Below the pieces are notes generated by a model. That model was not told the origin of the DNA and searched no databases. It worked only from the letters and a program-made list of their open reading frames with translations. DNA of 64,000 nt, taken from MGIIb-O1 sp002457595. Lineage in GTDB: Archaea > Thermoplasmatota > Poseidoniia > Poseidoniales > Thalassarchaeaceae. The stretch covers positions 558,001 to 622,000 of the forward strand of contig JBJLBO010000001.1 of assembly GCA_045568115.1 (NCBI GenBank). Direction: 5' to 3'. A program made the position numbers and the translations under genes. Below, piece after piece: positions 53,643 through 62,050 of the stretch (positions within the stretch are counted from its first letter, which is position 1; the number at the start of each line of letters is the position of its first letter).

Positions 53643-56600
53643 TTGGAGGACTATCTGCTTGAATGCATAGAAGGCCTACAGAAGGCTGGAGATGATGAAG
53701 GCAGACGCAGAAGAGAGATTCAGAAGCCAAAAGCATGGGCTCTTTTGTCCATGGAATGGAAGGCTCTTGCTATGCTCGCAGCCTCTAATGCAGCACCTGA
53801 TGCAGTTGACGCTTCATCGAAATCGGGGCGTTCTTCACGTAGCAGACAACGAATCGGTAGACGAGGTGGAAGAGTTGCTATCTCCAGCCTTGATGATAGG
53901 CTGGAAAAACCCTCTTCGGTTATCACGAAAGAAAAAGAGCCAGTTGCATACCGTCTTGCCGTACTATTAGCCCAAAAACATAGAATGGGTGAGTCGTGGA
54001 ATGCAGAGTGGGATTCTGCAATTACCGGCACGAGAAGTGAGTGTGAAAAGGGGATTCATCCCGTGTGGGAAAGAATGGCTCGAGAGGCTCCCCTCATTGC
54101 TGAATTAGGTAGATTCCCTACAGTAGCTCACGAGCTCAATGATGGAGATTCTATTTCATGGCTTAAAGAGGCCGTATTTGATCCGCTCAATCACAACAGT
54201 TTGCTTGTTTGGTTACAGAATTGTCCCATTCGTCTTGATCAGCATCAAGCACATGCCTTACAGAATATTCAGAGAGATTTACAAGGAGGGAAAGCTCGTC
54301 CAAATCGCTGGAAAAAATGGATGGACCCGGCACTGATGAATCTTGAAGGAGATATTTCAATTTTGGAAGGTATGCTACTAGCAGCCGGCTTAAATCTAAG
54401 GGCAGCGGATGTATTTTCAAGAGTTGAAAACGAAGATCTAAGTGGGGTCGCTTCAAAACAAGCACTCTTATTTTCACTTAGAAATAGTGATTTTTCAGAA
54501 TGGCTGTCGGCTATTACTGTTAAAGGAGAAAGCGAATTAGATAATTCAGTGAAATTAGAAGCTTGGTCCAATTATCAAGAAGGATTTGATATTGAATTAA
54601 ATTCTCTATTATCGGGTTACGAAATCCTAACTAATTCTGATTATGATGCGTCCCAACCTCTCCTATGGGATATTATCAATGAACTAATGATATCAGAAAA
54701 TTCAGATAAGGCATTAGGATTCATACCAAAAATTCAAATTAATAATTCTGAGCAAATGAAATTAGCGCTCAATCTAGTGAGAGTTACAGGAGATAATTTC
54801 CTATCTGATCTTATTTCTTCAACAATGGAAGAATCAGAGAATCCGATTCTTATTGAAACCATGGGAAATAATGAATGTCCACTAAACATTCGCAGAAGAG
54901 CCGCACAAATATTAGCAACTCGAGATGCTAATGTTAACGAACAAATACTTGAGATTTTCACATTATCGGCCGATATTGAAGGATTATCTCAGGAATTTAT
55001 AGCAGACTCCGAACTAGCAGTCTCGTACCCTCAACGTGCACTATTAGTCTGGCATCTAATTCCTGCAAAAGAGGCAGTTTCAATAATTAATAATGTCAAT
55101 ATAATGCGCATGAAAGCCATTCGTGCACTTGCTGAAACTCAAAAGGATGGGGCATTAACTGTCTCTGCAACGGCATTGATTGCACTGCTTAGTGGGATTC
55201 CCTCAGCAATGGATGATATCCACAAAAAACTCGATTCAGACGGAGTTCTTGCTCTCAATGAAGTACGAAGAGCGCTTTCAGCTGAGGGAGATGGTGTTGT
55301 CAGAGAGAATAGAATAGAATCTTTGGAATTGTCTGTAAAAAATGCTGAATTGACTTATCTTGAACGGCGATTATTCTCGGCTTTACTAAATTCACTACGA
55401 CTAAATAGAGCCGCGATGGACTTACAAAGTGGTGTTGCTGAACGTATTGAGAGCGCTCTACATTCTCTAAATGCTCTATGTTCTGATGAATATGTAGCAA
55501 TGCGTACAATTCAAACCGTTACTGAACTTGTTCTTGAACACGATGCTGCAATAAATGAGTTAGAACTTTGGTATAGGACTCACAATAATGGTTCAGCAGA
55601 ACATCAAATCGTTCGAGCAACAATCGCTCAATCTAAAGATGATCGAATAAATGCTGGACGATCGTTCAGAGATGCTGCGATGAAAGTAGAAGATGATTTC
55701 GAACGTTCAGCATTATTGTTACGCAAGGCTTTGATTGAATTTGCTCATGCAGGAGGGTGGAAAGAAGCTGTGAATCTAATAAATAACCATCCGGAATTGA
55801 CTGCATCTGTGACATCAAGATTCCAATTATACCTTAGGACTTGTGCAGATACTGCTGAAGGAAAGAACGATGTTGCTACTCAAAGAATTATTGAATATAT
55901 CTCTGAAAGAGAACCTAACAATCCTGAAATTAAGGGTATTGATCATGAAGCAGTAAAACGGCAACTAGAGGTTCTAGACAGAGCCCTTAGCTACGCCGCT
56001 GATCATAGACTTCCTCAAGATCCATTCAGAGGACGTGTAAGAGCAGCTCAGATGATGTTAAGACGTACTGAATCAAGTCGCCGTAGTGAACTTGAACGAA
56101 GATTCTTGCTTGAACTCAATGAGAAGAAAGATGTTCTAGAAATTGTTATGATTGCAGAAGAAGTTGCTGAAATTACACCTGTGAGGGGGCTTCGAATGTT
56201 TGAAACTGCAATAGATTCTGGTAATTTTGAAGTTAGACAAATTCAGACTTTGGTGCGATCACAGAAGGCTATGTTTAGGAGATTTAGCGAAACTATTCCT
56301 GTGCGTCAGCGACGTTCATTAAACAATATAGCACTCAAGCCTCTTGTCGTAATTGATACAAATATCTTAATTGATGCTCTCAAAGATGACTTGCTAAGTC
56401 AAATTTCGCAAGATCGCTTAGGTTCATTTGATTGGTCTGTAGAACGTGCATTTGTCTGGATGCTAAGAAGAAGAGCAAAAGAAGGGCGAGCTCTCCTGTG
56501 TATACCACCTGCGGCTCAGGCTGAATTCTTAAATCGGACAAAGAATCCAAAGACCGCTTTAGAACTATTCAATTATATCTATATTGATCACAAAGTATGG

Positions 56601-57011
56601 AAAAAGACCGTTACGGCCGAACTCTTGCAAGATAGAGTTCAGAATGTATTGAAAGATTTCGGCGGGTTCCATGTACAGGCTGCTGAAGAGGAAAAATCAC
56701 TCTATGATTTCAATGAATTCTTGATTCGTCACAAAGATATTTTCGCTCGTGTTTCAGAAAATAAACAATTAGCCAGCGACAATCCACCTCCGAGAACAAT
56801 AATTGAGGGGGATGAAATCTATCCTGAAAGTGGAGATATAGAAATAATGAAGGATTCTGCAGTTCATGCCGAATCGACTATTCCTGATGTTGGCAGCGTC
56901 CTGATTGCTACTCGAGATTCCGATTTCAAACTAATAGCAAGAGCACTACAGGATAATTTCGGATTTGGAGTAATTTGGACATCTCAGCAGTTGAATAGAT
57001 ACATTGTCTAA
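53643..57011 (+). CDS. Large helical-repeat protein with C-terminal PIN nuclease domain
   Basis: A 1,122-residue soluble protein. The C-terminal 220 residues form a PIN ribonuclease domain: VVIDTNILIDAL (Asp near 905), AQAEFLNR (acidic residue near 963), and VLIATRDSDFKLIARAL with acidic residues near 1097-1099. The first 880 residues are almost all helix, with ARM/HEAT- or TPR-like amphipathic pairs and a basic stretch SSRSRQRIGRRGGR near 60-75. Such a scaffold with a nuclease suggests RNA processing or decay. No antitoxin-like partner gene is adjacent, so it is unlikely to be a VapC toxin. The TTG start at 53643 has weak support; Met37 (53751) is an alternative. Confidence 0.75.
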   Translation: MEDYLLECIEGLQKAGDDEGRRRREIQKPKAWALLSMEWKALAMLAASNAAPDAVDASSKSGRSSRSRQRIGRRGGRVAISSLDDRLEKPSSVITKEKEPVAYRLAVLLAQKHRMGESWNAEWDSAITGTRSECEKGIHPVWERMAREAPLIAELGRFPTVAHELNDGDSISWLKEAVFDPLNHNSLLVWLQNCPIRLDQHQAHALQNIQRDLQGGKARPNRWKKWMDPALMNLEGDISILEGMLLAAGLNLRAADVFSRVENEDLSGVASKQALLFSLRNSDFSEWLSAITVKGESELDNSVKLEAWSNYQEGFDIELNSLLSGYEILTNSDYDASQPLLWDIINELMISENSDKALGFIPKIQINNSEQMKLALNLVRVTGDNFLSDLISSTMEESENPILIETMGNNECPLNIRRRAAQILATRDANVNEQILEIFTLSADIEGLSQEFIADSELAVSYPQRALLVWHLIPAKEAVSIINNVNIMRMKAIRALAETQKDGALTVSATALIALLSGIPSAMDDIHKKLDSDGVLALNEVRRALSAEGDGVVRENRIESLELSVKNAELTYLERRLFSALLNSLRLNRAAMDLQSGVAERIESALHSLNALCSDEYVAMRTIQTVTELVLEHDAAINELELWYRTHNNGSAEHQIVRATIAQSKDDRINAGRSFRDAAMKVEDDFERSALLLRKALIEFAHAGGWKEAVNLINNHPELTASVTSRFQLYLRTCADTAEGKNDVATQRIIEYISEREPNNPEIKGIDHEAVKRQLEVLDRALSYAADHRLPQDPFRGRVRAAQMMLRRTESSRRSELERRFLLELNEKKDVLEIVMIAEEVAEITPVRGLRMFETAIDSGNFEVRQIQTLVRSQKAMFRRFSETIPVRQRRSLNNIALKPLVVIDTNILIDALKDDLLSQISQDRLGSFDWSVERAFVWMLRRRAKEGRALLCIPPAAQAEFLNRTKNPKTALELFNYIYIDHKVWKKTVTAELLQDRVQNVLKDFGGFHVQAAEEEKSLYDFNEFLIRHKDIFARVSENKQLASDNPPPRTIIEGDEIYPESGDIEIMKDSAVHAESTIPDVGSVLIATRDSDFKLIARALQDNFGFGVIWTSQQLNRYIV

Positions 57012-57013
57012 GT

Positions 57014-57988
57014 TCAGCCTTCAAGAGATTTGCCCAAGTTGCGCATGATTGTCGTAGCGGATTCTATGGAATGAATTGTCTCAACGCTCTTTCCCGCCGA
57101 GAAAAATTCCTTTTTCTTTGATGTGCTTCCCTTGCCCTTTTCGAGGCGACGAAGTTTGGTGAAGGAGAGCAAATTTAGGAACATTCTAGCAGAGTGTTTC
57201 CAGCGGCTTGAAAGCCATTTACGCATAAGCCAACTGTTTTCTTGCTGGTAGCCTTCTGAGCGAATTACCGATATCGGGACTCCTGTGAGTCGATTGGTCC
57301 AGACGATATCTTCCTCCTTGGCATCGACGATAGCTTGCTTGTAATCATATGGAGAATTGCATTCACTCGTAGCGATAAATCGAGTGCCCATTTGAACTCC
57401 ATCATAACCAATTTCCATTACTTCGGCTAATTCTAATTCGCTGCCTATCCCTCCTGCACAAATTAGAGGTACGTCCAGATCGGATAATTCTGCGTACAAT
57501 TCGGCTGCTGAAAGATCGCCCAGGTGACCCCCTGCTCGATTATTGACACAAATTAGGCCATCTGCTCCGCATTCTAAACCCTTCAATGCGTGTTTACGAT
57601 TGGTTACATCGTGATACACATAGCCGCCTTTGGCGTGTACTCTATCACAAACCCAATCTGGCTTCCCTAGCGAAGTAACAAAGAAACGAATCCCTTCATC
57701 TAGAGCAATATCAATCCATTCAGACATTCTATCAAAGTATTTTTTGGAGCCCTTCTCAATCAATGCATTGAACCCAATTGGTTTGTCAGTAAGAGTGCGC
57801 ATGTAACGAATCCCTTCTCGCAAATCCCAGCCATGAACATAAGTCATCGACACGGGTTGGAGGATTGCTATGCCTCCACCTTCACTTGCCGCAGCTACGA
57901 GTTCTGGATTTGAACAAGGATACATCGCCCCACAGATAATTGGATACTCTATTCCTATTTGCTCGGTTAATCGTGTACCCTTTCCCAT
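57014..57988 (-). CDS. Nitronate monooxygenase-like flavoprotein
   Basis: FMN-dependent TIM-barrel enzyme of the 2-nitropropane dioxygenase/enoyl reductase group, 324 residues. Seen are YPIICGAMYPCSNPELVAAA, NNRAGGHLGD (with the family His), PLICAGGIGSELELAEVM and GYDGVQMGTRFIATSE, the phosphate-binding end. The C-terminal extension is basic (RRLEKGKGSTSKKK). GAGGTGA lies five bases before the ATG. As last gene of the lipid cluster it may act on a nitroalkane or be a reductase for unsaturated acyl chains; the substrate is unknown. Confidence 0.88.
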   Translation of the reverse strand: MGKGTRLTEQIGIEYPIICGAMYPCSNPELVAAASEGGGIAILQPVSMTYVHGWDLREGIRYMRTLTDKPIGFNALIEKGSKKYFDRMSEWIDIALDEGIRFFVTSLGKPDWVCDRVHAKGGYVYHDVTNRKHALKGLECGADGLICVNNRAGGHLGDLSAAELYAELSDLDVPLICAGGIGSELELAEVMEIGYDGVQMGTRFIATSECNSPYDYKQAIVDAKEEDIVWTNRLTGVPISVIRSEGYQQENSWLMRKWLSSRWKHSARMFLNLLSFTKLRRLEKGKGSTSKKKEFFSAGKSVETIHSIESATTIMRNLGKSLEG

Positions 57989-58001
57989 GTCTTCACCTCA
58001 T

Positions 58002-58505
58002 TCAACGAGCTCTAAAGTTCCACTTAAACACCCATTCTGAAACAGTATCACCTGAAGAATCAACGCCTACTACCCGCATATCACATTCTGTTGCTTCATT
58101 GGAATTCAGTGCCGCCTCAATAGCTGTACGCGCAGCAGCAATATCGTTACAGGTGAAATGAATTCGTCCTTTAGCACGTTTTACGAATGTGGCCTCAGTA
58201 CCTACAACAAACATTCGTAGACCTCGCTCGCATGAGCGTGAAATTGCAAATGGCACAGCACCAGTTGCAAGTTCAGCGGCCATTCCCTGAGCCGCCCAAT
58301 ACATCGTTTTGAAGGGGTTTTGAGAGCGCCATCCTCCAGGAATTGAAGTAGTACAAGAGTCGTTATCTGCACCTAAAAAACGTAAGCCAACGAAAGCTGC
58401 CGAAGGCATTTTTAGGATCGTGAAGGTTCTGAATTTAGCCCAGCCAGAAAGGGACTTCAACTCCTTCTCAAGTCTATCATTGTCAATCATTTCAAACACA
58501 CACAT
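58002..58505 (-). CDS. DUF4442/PaaI-like hotdog thioesterase
   Basis: About 167 residues with a single hotdog domain of the DUF4442 type: GWRSQNPFKTMYWAAQGMAAE (central helix), ATFVKRAKGRIHFTCND and a strand WVFKWNFRAR at the end. Likely an acyl-CoA or acyl-carrier thioesterase of unknown specificity. The ATG overlaps the OsmC gene stop; an alternative ATG is at 58490. Fits the lipid-metabolism cluster. Confidence 0.75.
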   Translation of the reverse strand: MCVFEMIDNDRLEKELKSLSGWAKFRTFTILKMPSAAFVGLRFLGADNDSCTTSIPGGWRSQNPFKTMYWAAQGMAAELATGAVPFAISRSCERGLRMFVVGTEATFVKRAKGRIHFTCNDIAAARTAIEAALNSNEATECDMRVVGVDSSGDTVSEWVFKWNFRAR

Positions 58506-58903
58506 CAAATGAAGTTGATTTCGACTTCCATATCCTCACTAACCGATTTGTGAACAGGACATTCACATCCCTTGGATATTAGCAAAGCACGGCTTTCTGA
58601 TGAAAGCCCATCTGGAAGAGTAATTTCAACCTCTAATTTGCCGATACGACGAGGTTTTGCTGACATATGCTTCTCAACTGAACCGTGCATTCCACTAACA
58701 TCGAGGCCACGATGTTCTGCATGTATTGCAATTATCGACATAATGCAGGTCAACATTGATGTTGCTAACAAATCAGTAGGTGAAAACGATTCGCCTTTAC
58801 CATGATTATCGACAGGAGCGTCGGTGACCAACGTTCGACCTGATGGTACATGGGTCGCAGTGCAGCGTAATTCGCCATCATAAGTGGCATCAATCCTAAC
58901 CAT
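58505..58903 (-). CDS. OsmC-family protein
   Basis: A 132-residue OsmC/Ohr-fold protein. SFSPTDLLATSMLTCIMSII carries the first Cys, and ISKGCECPVHKSVSED the second; in OsmC and Ohr these form the peroxidatic pair reducing organic or lipid hydroperoxides. It lies between acyl-CoA-binding protein and a thioesterase, consistent with protection of lipids from oxidation. Ribosome binding site GAGGTAAT precedes the ATG. Confidence 0.9.
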   Translation of the reverse strand: MVRIDATYDGELRCTATHVPSGRTLVTDAPVDNHGKGESFSPTDLLATSMLTCIMSIIAIHAEHRGLDVSGMHGSVEKHMSAKPRRIGKLEVEITLPDGLSSESRALLISKGCECPVHKSVSEDMEVEINFI

Positions 58904-58927
58904 ATTAATTACCTCTAAATTAAGGGT

Positions 58928-59188
58928 TCAGTCACTACTCATCAGTCTATCGACTATGGAACAGTAACTCTCCATTGCTTCTTCATTGCTAGTCCCACGT
59001 AGTTTTCTCCAAGCACGCCACTTTGCCATCCCAACCATTCCCCCCAACAGGGAGCGAGGGCCGGTTGCATCGCCCTCAGTGGCCTGCTTGTATAGCGCAT
59101 AGAGTTCCAATAGAGTCATGTCGTCTGGTTTCTCTTTCAAACGCCATACTCGCTTTGTTGCTTTCTCAAATTTTTTCTCAATACTCAA
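58928..59188 (-). CDS. Acyl-CoA-binding protein (ACBP)
   Basis: About 86 residues, a complete four-helix ACBP domain: FEKATKRVWRLKEKPDDM, LLELYALYKQATEGD (helix 2 with the CoA-contacting Tyr and Lys), AKWRAWRKLRG and NEEAMESYCSIVDRL. ACBPs bind long-chain acyl-CoA; they are common in eukaryotes and rare in archaea. I place the start at the TTG at 59188 because GGAGGGG stands just before it and it overlaps the stop of the hydrolase gene (TTGA); an upstream TTG at 59206 is possible. Confidence 0.88.
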   Translation of the reverse strand: MSIEKKFEKATKRVWRLKEKPDDMTLLELYALYKQATEGDATGPRSLLGGMVGMAKWRAWRKLRGTSNEEAMESYCSIVDRLMSSD

Positions 59189-60237
59189 ATCATCCCCTCC
59201 AACCAATTTTCCAAAATCATTCGTCTATCAGGATGATCGAATGTAGATGTGTGTGGCATTCCACTAATGATATGTATTTCAGAATCAACTCCCAATTCTG
59301 GACTTAGGTGTTTGAGAAGCAAATCAAAATGATCTCGCCCTAATGTGTCGTCTTCCTTAGACTGCATTACGAGAATTTGGGTTTCAGGTATCCCCATGTA
59401 TGGCAACTCTGTGTTAGCATAACGTATGCTTAGATCTGGATGAATCCTTTCATGCTCACGACGAAGTACATGGCGAACCCAAGGTCTAGCCATAACCATC
59501 CTCCCTGGAAGTTTTTCGTCCATTAATTTAGGAAATGAAGTAACAGGTGATTCGAGAATTATTCCTTGCAACTTATGCTCCCACCACCCAGAAGCATGAC
59601 TAGCTAATCTAATTGTGATGAAGCCCCCCATTGAATGCCCGTAAATCCAGAGGCGCTCGGGTGTGAACTCGAAATGCTCGGGTGCGGATTCAAGAAGTGC
59701 CTCGGCATCGGCAACCACTTTCAAAAGAGTCCAATCCATCCGTCCATGTTGGTTGCCAAAACCACGTTGATCGAGTCCAATTATATTCATACCAAGGCTG
59801 TGCAAGTGTAAACAACGAGACTCTCCTCTACTAAGAGAGGATGTATAACCATGCAAGTATAGTACCAAATCTTTGCTAGATGATTCAGAGGGCAAGATAT
59901 ATGCATCCATTTCTTCATCACCCCATCCTTGGAAACTTACCCTTTGCCATCTTGAGTCCTCTACTACTGCTTTTTCACTAAAAGGAGTTGTGAAAACTGA
60001 AAGGTAGATTTTCCAATAAACAAATAGCCAAGCTGCAAACGGTATAGAAAGACCAACAAAGGCCATGAAAAAAATATTATTTCTTAATTCTGGAAATAAT
60101 AAAAATACCAATAATTCAATTGATCCAATAATCGAAAGTACAGTTGGAATAGTTGGAGTCCAAAGAACTGGAGTTTTAGCATATGCAGCCGCTCTTCGGG
60201 CTCGTAATTTGAGCCCGGATTTACGGCTTCTTTGCAC
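59185..60237 (-). CDS. Membrane-anchored alpha/beta hydrolase
   Basis: A 350-residue hydrolase with two N-terminal hydrophobic segments (about residues 30-75, PTVLSIIGSIELLVFLLF and FFMAFVGLSIPFAAWLFVYW). The catalytic domain has LYLHGYTSSLSRG (oxyanion), GLDQRGFGNQHG, the nucleophile elbow YGHSMGGF, an Asp near SKEDDTLGRDHF and the His in GMPHTSTFDHP. It may be a lipase or monoacylglycerol lipase-like enzyme. Its GTG overlaps the stop of the acyl-CoA dehydrogenase gene by one base. Confidence 0.85.
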   Translation of the reverse strand: MQRSRKSGLKLRARRAAAYAKTPVLWTPTIPTVLSIIGSIELLVFLLFPELRNNIFFMAFVGLSIPFAAWLFVYWKIYLSVFTTPFSEKAVVEDSRWQRVSFQGWGDEEMDAYILPSESSSKDLVLYLHGYTSSLSRGESRCLHLHSLGMNIIGLDQRGFGNQHGRMDWTLLKVVADAEALLESAPEHFEFTPERLWIYGHSMGGFITIRLASHASGWWEHKLQGIILESPVTSFPKLMDEKLPGRMVMARPWVRHVLRREHERIHPDLSIRYANTELPYMGIPETQILVMQSKEDDTLGRDHFDLLLKHLSPELGVDSEIHIISGMPHTSTFDHPDRRMILENWLEGMI

Positions 60238-62039
60238 TACATCATCTCCTCAGGATACTCCATAAGATGCTTGTGTCCCGCTTGTATTGTGGCTCCTAGT
60301 GATACAGTTTCAGGGAATATTCGCTTGAAGAAAACACGAGCGCTGGCGAGTTTTGCCTGATGGAAATCTGAGTCGGGCTTGTCAAGGCAAACCCGGGCTA
60401 TTTTTGCCCACATATACGCTAACATGACATTGCCAAAGTAGCGACAATAATCGGTAGCACCTGCAGCTAGGAAATGAGGATTTGCCATCCCTTGAGTTAT
60501 CATCAAAAGAGTTAGTTGCTGCAATCCACGAACACCTTTGTACAATGGTTTGTTGAATTCCGCCATCTCTGGAATCTCGCGGTTCTCCTCGATGAATTCT
60601 GTCAAAGGCCACATCAAATGACGTAAGTTACGGCCGAGATTTTGAGTAATCTTGCGTCCGGTAAGATCGAGTGCTTGAATCCCATTAGTCCCCTCCCATA
60701 TTTTTGAAATTCGAACGTCGCGATAGAATTGTTCGACACCATATTCTGAACAATATCCAGCACCACCCATGACTTGTATACAAGCACTGACTGTTTCACA
60801 ACCTAAATCAGTAAAATGAGCTTTAACTATCGGGGTGAATAGTGCAACTAAGGCCTCGGCATATTCGGCTTCTTCGGGGTCATCACTATGCATCTGGTCG
60901 AGAAGAAGGCCTGTCCAAGCGGCAAGTGCTCTACAACCTTCTGTATTCACTTTGGAAGTAAGTAGCATCCTCCTAACATCTGGATGAACTAGAATATTAT
61001 CAGCTCTCTCATTTGGTTCACGTGTACCTTTGAGATCTCGTCCTTGTCTTCTTTCACGAGCCCAAGAAAGAGCGTTTTGGTAGGCAATTTCTGCTAACCC
61101 TATACCCATCATTCCCGTTGCTAGACGTTCTCTATTCATCATCTGGAACATCAATGGCATACCTTGGTTGAGTTCCCCCACTCGCCATCCGATGCTGTCA
61201 TCAAAATTCATCACACAAGTTGGTGACGCATGGATGCCCATCTTTTCCTCACTACCTGAGCATGTGACTCCATTGTGAGTGTCTAGAATATCATGGGAAA
61301 GGCCATCAACACTACCTGATTTCCACTCTGATGGCATAAATTTAGGCACCAAAAATAGAGAGATTCCTTTTGTCCCCTCGGGTGCACCAGGAGTTTTGGC
61401 TAATACGAGATGGATTATGTTCTCGGCCATGTCATGTTCACCGTATGTGATGAAAATCTTAGTGCCTGATACTCGATATGTTCCATCTTCTTGAGGTTCT
61501 GCCTTTGAAGTGATTATTCCCAAATCAGTACCGGCGTGTGGCTCTGTCAAACACATTGTTCCGGCCCATTCTCCTTTAGCGAGATGAGTTGCGAAGTAGT
61601 CAATTAAATCTTGATCGCCATGTTCCGTCAATACCTCATAAACACCAATTGATAGAGCGGGAAGAACACTCATCGCCATATTAGCTGAGGTGCCGAATTC
61701 AGCCCAAGTTACCGCTTGGAAGAATGAGGGCACTCCCATCCCCCCATGCTCCGGTTTGTTTGATGTGGAAAGCCAACCTTCCTCTATACCCTGCTTGTAT
61801 GCATCCTTGAATTCCTGTGGCATCTTGATTGAACCATTTTCAAATTTGATTCCTTCTCTATCTCCTAGTTGATTAATTGGCAACCAAACCTCTTTGACGT
61901 GATCAGCCCATCCTTCCATTAGCATTGAAAGAAAGTCTTCATCAAAATCGTAGCCTAGTTTCTGAACTGTTGGAATTACATTGAATACCTCATTGAAAAG
62001 AAATTCATAATCTCTAATTGGTGGGTTGTAAATTACCAT
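60237..62039 (-). CDS. Acyl-CoA dehydrogenase (large, DmdC/FadE-like branch)
   Basis: Flavoenzyme making trans-2-enoyl-CoA, 600 residues. Seen are GTMCLTEPHAGTDLG and IFITYGEHDMA (flavin and substrate contacts), HNGVTCSGSEEKMGIHASPT, RERLATGMMGIGLAEIAYQN and YRDVRISKIWEGTNGIQALD (with the Glu region). The extra N- and C-terminal helices and length match the branch that includes DmdC for methylmercaptopropionyl-CoA and long-chain dehydrogenases; the substrate cannot be told from sequence. A GAGGTGATG ribosome binding site precedes the ATG. It follows the hydroxyacyl-CoA dehydrogenase/hydratase gene by 11 bases. Confidence 0.93.
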   Translation of the reverse strand: MVIYNPPIRDYEFLFNEVFNVIPTVQKLGYDFDEDFLSMLMEGWADHVKEVWLPINQLGDREGIKFENGSIKMPQEFKDAYKQGIEEGWLSTSNKPEHGGMGVPSFFQAVTWAEFGTSANMAMSVLPALSIGVYEVLTEHGDQDLIDYFATHLAKGEWAGTMCLTEPHAGTDLGIITSKAEPQEDGTYRVSGTKIFITYGEHDMAENIIHLVLAKTPGAPEGTKGISLFLVPKFMPSEWKSGSVDGLSHDILDTHNGVTCSGSEEKMGIHASPTCVMNFDDSIGWRVGELNQGMPLMFQMMNRERLATGMMGIGLAEIAYQNALSWARERRQGRDLKGTREPNERADNILVHPDVRRMLLTSKVNTEGCRALAAWTGLLLDQMHSDDPEEAEYAEALVALFTPIVKAHFTDLGCETVSACIQVMGGAGYCSEYGVEQFYRDVRISKIWEGTNGIQALDLTGRKITQNLGRNLRHLMWPLTEFIEENREIPEMAEFNKPLYKGVRGLQQLTLLMITQGMANPHFLAAGATDYCRYFGNVMLAYMWAKIARVCLDKPDSDFHQAKLASARVFFKRIFPETVSLGATIQAGHKHLMEYPEEMM

Positions 62040-62050
62040 ATTTCATCACC

